Shown here one piece after another: positions 24,089 through 33,276 of a DNA stretch of 64,000 bases. The stretch comes from RGIG4608 sp045643885 (GTDB lineage: Bacteria > Bacillota > Clostridia > Oscillospirales > CAG-272), in the NCBI GenBank assembly GCA_045643885.1, contig JAZRFY010000030.1, positions 1-64,000 of the forward strand, read 5' to 3'. The first letter of the stretch is position 1. Every line of letters starts with the position of its first letter. The notes beneath the pieces were generated by a model. It was not told where the DNA came from. It saw only the letters and a list, made by a program, of their open reading frames with translations, and searched no databases. A program made the position numbers and the translations under genes.

Positions 24089-25756
24089 CTATTTTCCTAA
24101 AATAACTATATCGTTAATAGCTCCCCCATCAGGCAAATTAAATCCAATTTTAACTCTATCTGCTTTAAACGTATTTATAATTTCCAAATTAAAGCAGCTG
24201 AGAGGACGAACGAATTCAGTTTCATGATTCACATAAAAATCCTCACAAAACTGTGGATAACGGATAATATTTCCATTTCCAAAATCTATATATTCTATTT
24301 CCGCAATGTATGAGTCATAATATGCGCTATTGTAAACAAGGACGCCGTAAATCTCATAAAGCTTGTTAAACTCAATCTCAACATAGGACTCTCCAATGCC
24401 CAAAATAACCTCGTTTTCCTTCACATCCAAATTATAGGTGTCAACAATATAATTATCATTCACATTTTGAAGGTTTTGGATATTATTTCCGGTTATTTTA
24501 GCACCTTGCGCTATATTTTTCAATCCGTTGATGCTTTCGGGCAAATTAATTGCTGAATACGTAGGGCCGTTAACAAAGGGCACGCCGTTTTCATCAAAAT
24601 ACACATAATCAAATGCGAAATATCTTGCGGTATAATCCTTTGAATTCCAATCACGGTTTTGATGTGCGTGGTAACCAATCATAAGCTCATCACCCGAGTA
24701 GAAAAAGCAATGATGTCCTGTTCCCGATGCAAAACCCGACCATTGCTTATAGATAGGAGCTTCTTCATCGTTAGTTCCCGGAAAACCCATAAGCAAATTA
24801 GTCCACATTTTCCCTTCCTCATAAGGCTTTACAAAATTGCCGAGAGGAGAATCGGAAACAGCATAGCAAACATTATAATATTTGTTCCAAGCGCCGTTAC
24901 AAGAATAAGTTAGGTAATATTTTCCATTACTTTTAATCATGAATGGAGCTTCATTAATTTGTACCTTGTTATCTCGGTATAACTCCCATTCAATCAACTG
25001 CTCCTCACTCTCAGAATCTATCATACCCGGAATAACCAATTCTTTATATGTAGACCAATCTGCTTGATATGGAGAAATAAGCTCCACTCCGACGATGTGT
25101 TGTGTATTTACATCAGTAATATTTTGTGATTCTTGAGTAACTGTAAAATACATATACATTTTACCGTCATCATCGGTGAAAACTGTTGCATCAAGTGCCC
25201 TTTTCACATAATCTGCATTATGCAATAAAGGAGCACTCAAGCCATCGACCTCATCGTTAACCAATGGCTTATATGGACCCAAGGGGTTATCCGCAACTAC
25301 CACACTACATCTGCGCTTCAAATTCTGATCCTTAGCGCTATAGTACATATAGTAAACGCCGTCAAAGCAATAGATTTCAGGAGCAAAAACCAATGCTTCT
25401 TTTCTATCCTCCCAACCGTCGTATAACACGGGATTATATATCTCCGCATATAGCTCATAATCAATGAAATCGGTTGTAACGTAGCAATCAACTACATCGG
25501 GATTTCTATCGCTCGTACCAACAATGTAATATACATCATTTTCCACATAAACATAAGGATCCGGAAGAGGAACATCATCAAGATTATTCATATACCATAA
25601 TGATTGATCGTAATCAATCGACTCACCGTTATAACGTGAATTCAGATCAATATAATCCTCATTTTCAATCAAATGATCCTTTTTAGTAGCACCCTGAGGA
25701 CTGCACGAAACCAAAATCACAAAGAATATCAATAAAATTGCTAATATCTTCTTCAT
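24089..25756 (-). CDS. GH43-like lipoprotein (arabinofuranosidase/xylosidase type)
   Basis: 555 residues. A lipoprotein signal ends at LVSC (Cys18). The five-bladed propeller of GH43 spans about 60-390, with the three acidic catalytic residues at PLPDPYVYV (Asp66, base), ALDATVFTDDDG (Asp189, pKa modulator) and INEAPFMIKSNGKYYLTYS (Glu269, acid). A C-terminal beta-sandwich (about 410-555) probably binds sugar. It acts outside the cell on arabinose- or xylose-decorated chains. A close paralogue with the same layout lies at 43239-44921. It starts 2 bp after the GH2 stop codon. Confidence 0.87.
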   Translation of the reverse strand: MKKILAILLIFFVILVSCSPQGATKKDHLIENEDYIDLNSRYNGESIDYDQSLWYMNNLDDVPLPDPYVYVENDVYYIVGTSDRNPDVVDCYVTTDFIDYELYAEIYNPVLYDGWEDRKEALVFAPEIYCFDGVYYMYYSAKDQNLKRRCSVVVADNPLGPYKPLVNDEVDGLSAPLLHNADYVKRALDATVFTDDDGKMYMYFTVTQESQNITDVNTQHIVGVELISPYQADWSTYKELVIPGMIDSESEEQLIEWELYRDNKVQINEAPFMIKSNGKYYLTYSCNGAWNKYYNVCYAVSDSPLGNFVKPYEEGKMWTNLLMGFPGTNDEEAPIYKQWSGFASGTGHHCFFYSGDELMIGYHAHQNRDWNSKDYTARYFAFDYVYFDENGVPFVNGPTYSAINLPESINGLKNIAQGAKITGNNIQNLQNVNDNYIVDTYNLDVKENEVILGIGESYVEIEFNKLYEIYGVLVYNSAYYDSYIAEIEYIDFGNGNIIRYPQFCEDFYVNHETEFVRPLSCFNLEIINTFKADRVKIGFNLPDGGAINDIVILGK

Positions 25757-25758
25757 AA

Positions 25759-27492
25759 TTATTTTTCTATGATTTTTCTTACTCGTTCAGCATCAACCTT
25801 AATATTGTGTTCATCATCGAGCAATCCGTTAACCTCTTGTTGAACATCGGTAAGCTGTGTATAGCAGAATCCCTGGAATTTGCATTCTCTGATTCCATCA
25901 ATAAGCTCTTCCAATCTGTTAAAGAACTCATCTGTAGTTTTAGCTGCAGAATTATATCCCCAGTTGCCGTTCTTTTGATCCTTTTCAAACATAATTCCGC
26001 CGAATTCCGTAAACAATACAGGTTGTCCAAGATACGGGTTATCATTAGCGAGAACTCTTCTAAAGGTTTGGAAAGCATCATCATACGTACCTTCGTTATA
26101 TCTACCGTTTAATTCCGAACCCAGGCTTGAATAGTCATGAATAGCCAAAATATCACTATCACACATATTTTCCCAGCCGTCGTTTGTAGAAACAAGTCTT
26201 GAAGGGTCGATTGCCTTAGTCAAATAATACAAGGAAGATGCAAAATTCTGCTGTTCACGGTTAAGCAAAATTTTTCTCACACCCCAAGATTCATTTAGTG
26301 GAACGTAAGTAATGATTGATGAGAATTTCTTGGCATTATTAACAATTTCCTGCCATTCTTTAGTAACGTAAGCTACCTCATCAGCATTGAAATTATATGA
26401 TGAAGGCATTTCGCACCAAGTCAAAAGTCCCAATTCGTCCGCATAATAGTAATAGTAAGGGTCCTCAAACTTCTGATGCTTTCTTGCACCGTTAAAGCCC
26501 ATATCCTTAGTAATCTGAACGTCTTTCTTGATCTCCTCAATGCTTGGGGGAGTAAGACCGGAATCCTTCCAATATCCTTGGTCGAGAATCAAGCGCTGAT
26601 AAAGAGGCTTATTATTAAGCAATACTCTGCCATCCTGAACGCTTATCTTTCTCATACCGAATCTTGTGTGAACAGTATCAAGCAGTTCGTTATCTTTATA
26701 TGCGCTAATATCAACGTAGAAAAGATTGGGGTGCTCTGGCGCCCAATATGTTACCTCGTCAACAAAATTAATTTCCATCATATTAACGCTGTAGCGTGTA
26801 TATTTCCCGTCAGGAGATAAGATTTGGCGTTTTATGAGCTTATTATCATAATAAACCTTGATTTCAATCAAATCCGCAAGTGAATTTCTAAGTTTGATCT
26901 CACCGCTAAAGGAATTGGTGTCTATATCGGGAGTTATTGAAAAATCTTCAATAGAGTCCTTTCCAACATAGTCAATCCAAACACTCTGCCAAATACCGCT
27001 ATTAGGCACGTACCAACAAGAAAAAGGATCATTAATCCAAGACTGCTTTCCGCGAGGAATTGTAGGATCAAGTGGATCAAAGCATTTAACAACGATTACG
27101 TTTTCTCCCTCAACAACAAACTTAGTTATATCAACAGTAAAGGGCGCAAAGCCTCCCTGATGCATAGTTGCATAGTGACCGTTTACCCAAACCGTGGTTA
27201 TATAGTCGCTTGCATTAAAGCCAAGAATTACATCTTTATTGAGCTTATCATATACAAAGCTTCTTCTGTACCACAAGGTATCGTGGAATGATTTGTCTCC
27301 AATTCCGCTATCCGGATATTGATATGTAAATGGAACGTTAATCTCCTTTGAGAGCTTAACATTGCCATTATGAATTCCTCTCAAATCACCATCATGATTA
27401 TCATCAAATTCAAATTCCCATATTCCGTTTAATGATAACCACTCGTCTCTTCTAAAATGCGGTCTTGGATATTCATTTCTTAATTTCAACAT
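25759..27492 (-). CDS. GH2-family beta-glycosidase
   Basis: 577 residues with no signal peptide. The N-terminal sugar-binding sandwich (RRDEWLSLNGIWEFEFDD, then DTLWYRRSF) and Ig-like domain lead to the barrel, where VPLNESWGVRK carries the acid/base Glu401 and VLFTEFGGIMF the nucleophile Glu496. Family 2 includes beta-galactosidases, glucuronidases, mannosidases and arabinopyranosidases; the short form without extra C-terminal domains does not fix the activity. The start at 27492 has AGGAG 8 bases ahead; an open stretch upstream to 27525 is not needed. First gene of the GH2-GH43-PHP group. Confidence 0.9.
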   Translation of the reverse strand: MLKLRNEYPRPHFRRDEWLSLNGIWEFEFDDNHDGDLRGIHNGNVKLSKEINVPFTYQYPDSGIGDKSFHDTLWYRRSFVYDKLNKDVILGFNASDYITTVWVNGHYATMHQGGFAPFTVDITKFVVEGENVIVVKCFDPLDPTIPRGKQSWINDPFSCWYVPNSGIWQSVWIDYVGKDSIEDFSITPDIDTNSFSGEIKLRNSLADLIEIKVYYDNKLIKRQILSPDGKYTRYSVNMMEINFVDEVTYWAPEHPNLFYVDISAYKDNELLDTVHTRFGMRKISVQDGRVLLNNKPLYQRLILDQGYWKDSGLTPPSIEEIKKDVQITKDMGFNGARKHQKFEDPYYYYYADELGLLTWCEMPSSYNFNADEVAYVTKEWQEIVNNAKKFSSIITYVPLNESWGVRKILLNREQQNFASSLYYLTKAIDPSRLVSTNDGWENMCDSDILAIHDYSSLGSELNGRYNEGTYDDAFQTFRRVLANDNPYLGQPVLFTEFGGIMFEKDQKNGNWGYNSAAKTTDEFFNRLEELIDGIRECKFQGFCYTQLTDVQQEVNGLLDDEHNIKVDAERVRKIIEK

Positions 27493-27576
27493 ACTAAAAA
27501 CTCCTATTTGTATGATTTTTTTCATAAGAAAATATATTTTATGCCAAATATACTTTATTATAAGAAAAATCTCTTG

Positions 27577-27612
27577 TGTGTTAAGGCAAAAGCAAGCCCT
27601 TGCCTTAACACA
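27577..27612 (-). terminator. terminator after GDPD gene
   Basis: TGTGTTAAGGCAA and TTGCCTTAACACA form a 13-bp stem with a 10-base loop; on the minus strand it is followed by ATTTTTC. It lies 10 bp after the GDPD stop and before the GH2 start, so the GH2 group may have its own promoter (a TATAAT is present on the minus strand at 27562-27557). Confidence 0.75.
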
Positions 27613-27621
27613 TATAAATAG

Positions 27622-29253
27622 CTATCTTTCAATACCTGCGTTCTTCAATACCTCTTTGGCATTGTAATAATCGCTACTTACACCCGTAACATACGGATTC
27701 AAATTTTTAATCGCATTTATATCGTTTACTGTCCAAACCTCAAGCGGGATTCCCTCTCCCTTGAGCAAATCAACAACGTCCTGAGTAGCCAATGTATACC
27801 AGATATCAAACACAACCTGGTTTTGTCCTGTCATCAAATTCAATTTAGCAAATGGAATATTATTCGCTTTTATCTTTGATGCATTGGTATCGGTAATAAC
27901 CCAAACAATACGTGCAGTGGGACAGTTATGAGCAATTTTGGATAACGCATCACCTGAGAAGCCCAGCCAAGAAACACGATCAGTCATACCCGCATCATTT
28001 ACTATCTTGATCAACGCTCTCGCTTCATCATCCGTCATAGTTCCCTTGATTTCAATGTATGGATGAAGATTCAATTCCTTGCAAAGAGCAATAAACTCAA
28101 CGAACGTGGGAATTTTTTCTCCTCTATACGCACTGAAATCATTTACACTGTCTGAATCGTCATATGAAAAATCATACTTAGAAACCTCAGCATATGTCAT
28201 CTGACTCAAATAACCGCTTCCGTTTGAGGTGCGGTCAATGGTATCATCGTGAAGTAACACAGGAACACCGTCTTTTGTAAACTGAACGTCACATTCAACA
28301 TACTTAAATCCATGATTGTATGATTCGCGATAAGCTGAAAGTGTATTCTCGGGCGCCTGATACCAACCGCGGTGATTTATACTTACCATATTATCCTTTG
28401 TGGCAGGATTGTTAACAGAACCGTTATTAGAAGGATTTCCATTAACATCACCCGCCTTATATCCCTCAATTTTGAACATTGAGTGAATATTGGCAAGCTC
28501 TTCGTCCGTTAACTTAATATTGGGCTTACCGGACGAATCAAGTTTACCAACGGTAATTACAAAATATCCTGTGAGATAAGTTGTAGTATACGTCTTTTCA
28601 TAAGGATCTGACCAAGAGGTATTCCAACCGCTATCCTTCCAAACGCCTTCACTTGCATTATCCTTATCAGTACTCTCCATTACTCCCCAACAGTAAACCG
28701 ACGTATCACCAAGGAACGTTATCTTAGTTCCCTTTGACATTCTTATCTGAACCAATATCTTCATTCGGGTGTTATTGTTCACCCAAGGAGAGCCAAACAT
28801 AGCCGGCTGACTATTGAATTCTTCTTCTGTAATAAGCTCCGGAGCAGGTGCATTTTCTTGTGGCTTAACAATAATACCCGTGTCAACACCATTTATATGA
28901 ATAAAGCCACCAATGGTAGAAATCTTAGCGGGAACACCGTTAAAAAGCTTAGTATTTCTTCCGTTAAAATACCAAACGCCGTTTTTGCTTTCCAATGAGG
29001 GGGCTTCTTCACCGTCTCCTCTTATGCATCCTATTAAAACCCATTCGGAATTTAAGAACTGATACAAATTATACGTATCTTGATCCAAGCAAAGCTGACC
29101 TTCAAGCACGCCTTCAGTTTCTGTGGGTTCTCCCACATCAATCAGCCATCCCTGTACCTTTTCGGGCGCGGTGGGCGTAGTGTTTTCACCCACACAGCTT
29201 ATAAGAGGTACAATTATCAATATTGCCAAAAATAATGTTAATATTCTTCTCAT
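27622..29253 (-). CDS. lipoprotein glycerophosphodiester phosphodiesterase
   Basis: 543 residues. A lipoprotein signal ends at LISC (Cys20). The N-terminal half (about 25-270) is an unrecognised beta-rich region that includes a GVWYFNGRNT-type stretch and an Ig-like part. The GDPD barrel occupies about 285-543: SINHRGWYQAPENTLSAY (catalytic His near 293), KYVECDVQFTKDGVPVLLHD (Glu/Asp metal ligands, second His) and YIEIKG. Such enzymes cleave glycerophosphodiesters to glycerol-3-phosphate and an alcohol. On the outer surface the target could be a glycerophosphate-bearing polymer or glycan; this is inference from its place among glycan-degrading lipoproteins. Confidence 0.88.
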   Translation of the reverse strand: MRRILTLFLAILIIVPLISCVGENTTPTAPEKVQGWLIDVGEPTETEGVLEGQLCLDQDTYNLYQFLNSEWVLIGCIRGDGEEAPSLESKNGVWYFNGRNTKLFNGVPAKISTIGGFIHINGVDTGIIVKPQENAPAPELITEEEFNSQPAMFGSPWVNNNTRMKILVQIRMSKGTKITFLGDTSVYCWGVMESTDKDNASEGVWKDSGWNTSWSDPYEKTYTTTYLTGYFVITVGKLDSSGKPNIKLTDEELANIHSMFKIEGYKAGDVNGNPSNNGSVNNPATKDNMVSINHRGWYQAPENTLSAYRESYNHGFKYVECDVQFTKDGVPVLLHDDTIDRTSNGSGYLSQMTYAEVSKYDFSYDDSDSVNDFSAYRGEKIPTFVEFIALCKELNLHPYIEIKGTMTDDEARALIKIVNDAGMTDRVSWLGFSGDALSKIAHNCPTARIVWVITDTNASKIKANNIPFAKLNLMTGQNQVVFDIWYTLATQDVVDLLKGEGIPLEVWTVNDINAIKNLNPYVTGVSSDYYNAKEVLKNAGIER

Positions 29254-29270
29254 ATTAATTTCCTGTAGTC

Positions 29271-29296
29271 TGCGACTTGCCCCCAGGCAAGTCGCA
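29271..29296 (-). terminator. intergenic hairpin after the metallophosphoesterase gene
   Basis: TGCGACTTGCC and GGCAAGTCGCA form a perfect 11-bp stem. On the minus strand it is not followed by a T run, so it is either a weak terminator or an mRNA-stabilising hairpin between two cotranscribed genes. Confidence 0.6.
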
Positions 29297-29309
29297 AACT
29301 AAAATTAGT

Positions 29310-32300
29310 TTATCCCACCTGACCGATAATTTCCTGAGGATTAGCACCGGTCACACTACCGTTTTGATAGTTAGTCGTATTAATAACGTCAATATATGTT
29401 GTAACGTGAAGGTGACCTACGATACCGCCAACTATTGCCTGAACACCATTGATATGACCGTTGTTAGTACATTCGGTAACATTGCCGTAGCACTTACCAA
29501 CTATACCTGCAACCTCACCCTTAGCGCTGATGGAACCGTTATTTACACACTGAGATGTAACACCGATAGTATCACCTGCGATACCACCTACACCCCAAGA
29601 GCCCTCAACGCTACCGTTATTTGTACAACCTGTTATTGTTGCTCTGCCTGCAACGGATGTATCACCCTTAGTTTCCAAAATACCGAAAATACCGCCAACA
29701 CCTGTTGAAGAAGCAGTAATCGAGCCGTTATTTACACAGTCAACGATGCTTACGCTATCGCTGCTCTTTGTATATCCAACTATACCACCAAGTGCCCAAG
29801 TACCACTTACATCACCGTAGTTTACACAATCAACAACGAGTTTGTTACACAAGCCTGCAATACCGCCTGCCTGACCTCTCGCCTTAATTGTTCCGTAGTT
29901 ATAGCAATTTTCAATCTTACCTGTATTCTTTGTTGAACCTGCAATACCACCAACGCAGTCACTTCCCGTACTTGTTACGTTACCAAAGTTTACACAGTTG
30001 ATAATATCATGTCCGCCAGAACCTGCAACACCACCGATAATATAGCTTGAACCGGTTACGTTACCGTAGTTTACACAGTTGATTACTGTAGATGCCTGAT
30101 TTTCTGCATTACCAACTACACCACCGAGTGTGCTAACACCGCTTACAGTAGCATAGTTAGTAAGATTTTCAAGAACGCCACCGTTAGCTACGTAACCAAC
30201 GATACCGCCGATTGTATCCTTACCGTTAACCTTACCGTAAACGGAAAGATTCTTAAGATAACCTGTCTCAATTGTGCCAAACAAGGATTTTGTATTATTC
30301 AAGCCTCTGATTGTGCAGTGATTACCGTCAAGCATTCCATAGAATCCCTTTCTATCTGCCCAACCGGGGAAATCACCAATGTTGAGATTATGACCGTTAA
30401 GATCAATACTTTGAGTCATCTTGAAATATTTGCCTGAGAAATTAGGAATTCTTGCTTCCGATTCATTTACAACCTTTGCAATATAAGCAAGGTCTGCACC
30501 GCTTGTGATAAGGAAGGGATCGTCTTGAGTACCGCTTCCCTGCAAGCTTGTGCTTACAGATTTACCATCCCAAACAGCAATAGTTGAGTAATAAACTGTC
30601 TTTTCAAGAACGTCTTGCTTTGTATCAAGAATAATATAATCGTATTCTGCAACGTAACCATCGATCTTGGGGGTTGTGATTTCGCACATGCCCTGATCAT
30701 TGGATTTTACGTACATCATCAAAGGTGTTCCTTCACCGTCAACAATATTGGTTATTGTTGCATACAAGCCAACTTCAGTCGTAGCAGCAACGCTATCTCC
30801 TGCCCAAAGCTTGATAATTACATGATAATTGAGTTCTTCAACGGTTACCTTTGTAACATCGTTAGAATCATAACCTACGAATGCCTTAAAGCCTGCAATT
30901 GTGCTTTCATTTGCAGATGTATATATACCTGCATTACTGTTCCAACCAAGGTCGAGGTTAAGATCTCCGTATTTACCGAGAATAATATCTGACAAGCTCA
31001 ATACACTTGAGGTATTACCAAGCTCTACAGAATTTTCGTCAAAGTATTTATCGCCTTTAAAGAATGTATCAATAGCCGCGCCTGCACCAACAACCGTGCT
31101 CTTATAGTAAGTGCCGTTGCTGTAATATTTTTCAAACAAGCCCTGAAGTGCGAGTGCAACGGGATCGTTAGTAGCGGATGCTATTCTCTGATATCCACAC
31201 TCACATGTGTATACCATAAATCCTTCTGCATTAAGAACACCGCCGTCAAATGTGTGGGGCTCTGCATCGTAGATATATCCACATTCACATCCCTTATGGT
31301 GAGATTTTTCATCATAGGAATCCTTGAAGCTATGTGCGGGAGCATTGATAGAATCTGTCAAATCCATTGTGAACTGATTGTGCTCCTGATAGTACTTACC
31401 TGTATCAGTAGAAATCCATTCAACGTCCATCATGCTTCCGTCTTCATTGAAGTAAAACATACATACCATACCAACGCCGCCCTTTTGGGGATCCATCCAC
31501 TGAGGGTCGATAACCATCTGATTAACAACGTTGCCGTGTACACCCTTGCTTTGAAGAAGTGTTACATCCTCAAAAGGAGTATGACCACTTAATACCATAA
31601 TAATATTAGGATGCTTGGAAACGAATTTTTCCCAAATCTTTACACCATTGTTATATCCTCTATTATTGTTATCTCCAACGCTAGTATCAACGTCAGAGCT
31701 GGACTGGATAATACCATAGCTTGGAGCATTGGTTGCAGAGATATGATCTCCGTCAAAGTTCTGATAGCCGTGAGTAGTAACGATTACTCTATAGTCAGGA
31801 TGAGAAAGAACTACATTATTAGCCCACTCAAGCATCTCGTCACTTGCACCAAAGTCAAGAACCAAGAACAAGTACTTTACTGATCCGATTTCAAACTCCA
31901 TATAAGAGTTTCTAATGTCACCCTCAGCAATAAAGCCGTCAAGCTGACTCATATATGCATCATTTGCAAAATACTTGAGGAAGTATTTTGACTCGTCATG
32001 GTTACCGCGAGCAAGAGTATAAGAGATTTTGCCGTCCATCTTGGAGATGTACTCATAAGCTCTTATCCACTCTTTTTCTTTATCTGCAGTATTCCAGTCC
32101 TCGGTAATATCACCAAGTCCGAATACGTGAGCTATCTTCTTGGACTCTTGATTAGCAAGGATCCAATCGTAAATTTTCTCCATCTTTTCGGGAGTATATT
32201 TAGAGAGCCACTGAGTATCACCAACAACTGCAAATGAATATGCGTAATCAAATGAAGGCTCGTGAGAATCAATCCATTCCTTAGCTATGCCGATACCGTT

Positions 32301-33224
32301 GGGAGACAAGTCCTTAATATCGTCCTTTCCACTATCCTTATTAAGTTCATAGTGAACGAGAATATCCTCTGCATTGCTGTCAATTCCGTTTGCTGCCGAG
32401 TCAGCAAGCTCTTGTGCAGTTCTTACATCGGAATAAGCCGCAACAGATTTGATCTGACCCTTAAAATAGTTTCCGTTGGTATTTCGTCCATCTCCGCCAA
32501 CAATAAATCTGTATGTTGTGATATCTTCAGCCAAATCATTAACTATAGCTACACTCTGAGCAAGCTCGCCATCAAGATATACGGACATTGTCTTAGTTGA
32601 ATAATCGAATGTAAACGCGATATGTACCCAATCGCCTGTTCTTACGTCAACCTCACTGAACTTAATATCCTTAACATTACCGGTAGTATCGTGATAATAA
32701 AATCTCGGAACACCGTTTTCACAAATTTCAAAGTGCCAGTCCTGTCTAATACCCATATAGTTACTGAAAACAGCACCTACTCTTCCTGTGAAGCCGGGAT
32801 CAACATAAATGTCTGCCTCAACTGTCAAGGGAGTCTTTTCAAATCTCTCATCGAGCTTATAGAATGTTGATGCCAAAAATTCCATTCCGTCAAGAACTAA
32901 GTCGGGATTCTCATTTCCGGCATTATTGTACTCGTCATAAGTAATTTTTGCTGACATTTTGCGTCCGCATTCCATACATGTGTATGTTTTTAAGCCGTCA
33001 CTATCCAGGGTAGGAATAATGGTAACTACACCGTTATTCCAAACGTGCTCTTCATAACTGCCTTTTTCTCCGCACTCACACTTATACCAGTGATGCGTTT
33101 CGTTATTTGTATATGTATCATCAAAAGTATGAGTATGCTCGGGTGTGTTGGTTGTTCCCCAAGTGCAAGAGCAAAGAAGCGCAATCACCAACACAAGTAT
33201 AACTGTTAAAATTCTGATTTTCAT
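29310..33224 (-). CDS. multidomain lipoprotein: LamG-like, metallophosphoesterase, GLUG repeats
   Basis: 1304 residues. A lipoprotein signal ends near CSC (Cys18/Cys20), followed by a short CxC/CxxC zinc-ribbon-like stretch (30-100), a laminin-G/concanavalin-like domain (about 110-290), and a calcineurin-like phosphoesterase (about 330-620) with all metal motifs: VVGDTQW, GLGDITEDW, ARGNHDE, VTTHGYQ and LSGHTPFED. Another CxC stretch (about 645-680) and a beta-rich linker precede a C-terminal module (about 890-1300) made of an N-cap (GSGTQDDPFLITSGADLAYI) and about ten GLUG-like strands (GGIVGYxxxxGxIxNCxNYGxV). It would be displayed on the cell surface and hydrolyse a phosphomonoester or diester; the substrate is unknown. 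Confidence 0.8.
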   Translation of the reverse strand: MKIRILTVILVLVIALLCSCTWGTTNTPEHTHTFDDTYTNNETHHWYKCECGEKGSYEEHVWNNGVVTIIPTLDSDGLKTYTCMECGRKMSAKITYDEYNNAGNENPDLVLDGMEFLASTFYKLDERFEKTPLTVEADIYVDPGFTGRVGAVFSNYMGIRQDWHFEICENGVPRFYYHDTTGNVKDIKFSEVDVRTGDWVHIAFTFDYSTKTMSVYLDGELAQSVAIVNDLAEDITTYRFIVGGDGRNTNGNYFKGQIKSVAAYSDVRTAQELADSAANGIDSNAEDILVHYELNKDSGKDDIKDLSPNGIGIAKEWIDSHEPSFDYAYSFAVVGDTQWLSKYTPEKMEKIYDWILANQESKKIAHVFGLGDITEDWNTADKEKEWIRAYEYISKMDGKISYTLARGNHDESKYFLKYFANDAYMSQLDGFIAEGDIRNSYMEFEIGSVKYLFLVLDFGASDEMLEWANNVVLSHPDYRVIVTTHGYQNFDGDHISATNAPSYGIIQSSSDVDTSVGDNNNRGYNNGVKIWEKFVSKHPNIIMVLSGHTPFEDVTLLQSKGVHGNVVNQMVIDPQWMDPQKGGVGMVCMFYFNEDGSMMDVEWISTDTGKYYQEHNQFTMDLTDSINAPAHSFKDSYDEKSHHKGCECGYIYDAEPHTFDGGVLNAEGFMVYTCECGYQRIASATNDPVALALQGLFEKYYSNGTYYKSTVVGAGAAIDTFFKGDKYFDENSVELGNTSSVLSLSDIILGKYGDLNLDLGWNSNAGIYTSANESTIAGFKAFVGYDSNDVTKVTVEELNYHVIIKLWAGDSVAATTEVGLYATITNIVDGEGTPLMMYVKSNDQGMCEITTPKIDGYVAEYDYIILDTKQDVLEKTVYYSTIAVWDGKSVSTSLQGSGTQDDPFLITSGADLAYIAKVVNESEARIPNFSGKYFKMTQSIDLNGHNLNIGDFPGWADRKGFYGMLDGNHCTIRGLNNTKSLFGTIETGYLKNLSVYGKVNGKDTIGGIVGYVANGGVLENLTNYATVSGVSTLGGVVGNAENQASTVINCVNYGNVTGSSYIIGGVAGSGGHDIINCVNFGNVTSTGSDCVGGIAGSTKNTGKIENCYNYGTIKARGQAGGIAGLCNKLVVDCVNYGDVSGTWALGGIVGYTKSSDSVSIVDCVNNGSITASSTGVGGIFGILETKGDTSVAGRATITGCTNNGSVEGSWGVGGIAGDTIGVTSQCVNNGSISAKGEVAGIVGKCYGNVTECTNNGHINGVQAIVGGIVGHLHVTTYIDVINTTNYQNGSVTGANPQEIIGQVG

Positions 33225-33276
33225 TTTAATTCCCCCTATTTTTGGTGAATTCTATTCCATTGAAGTAAACAATGGG

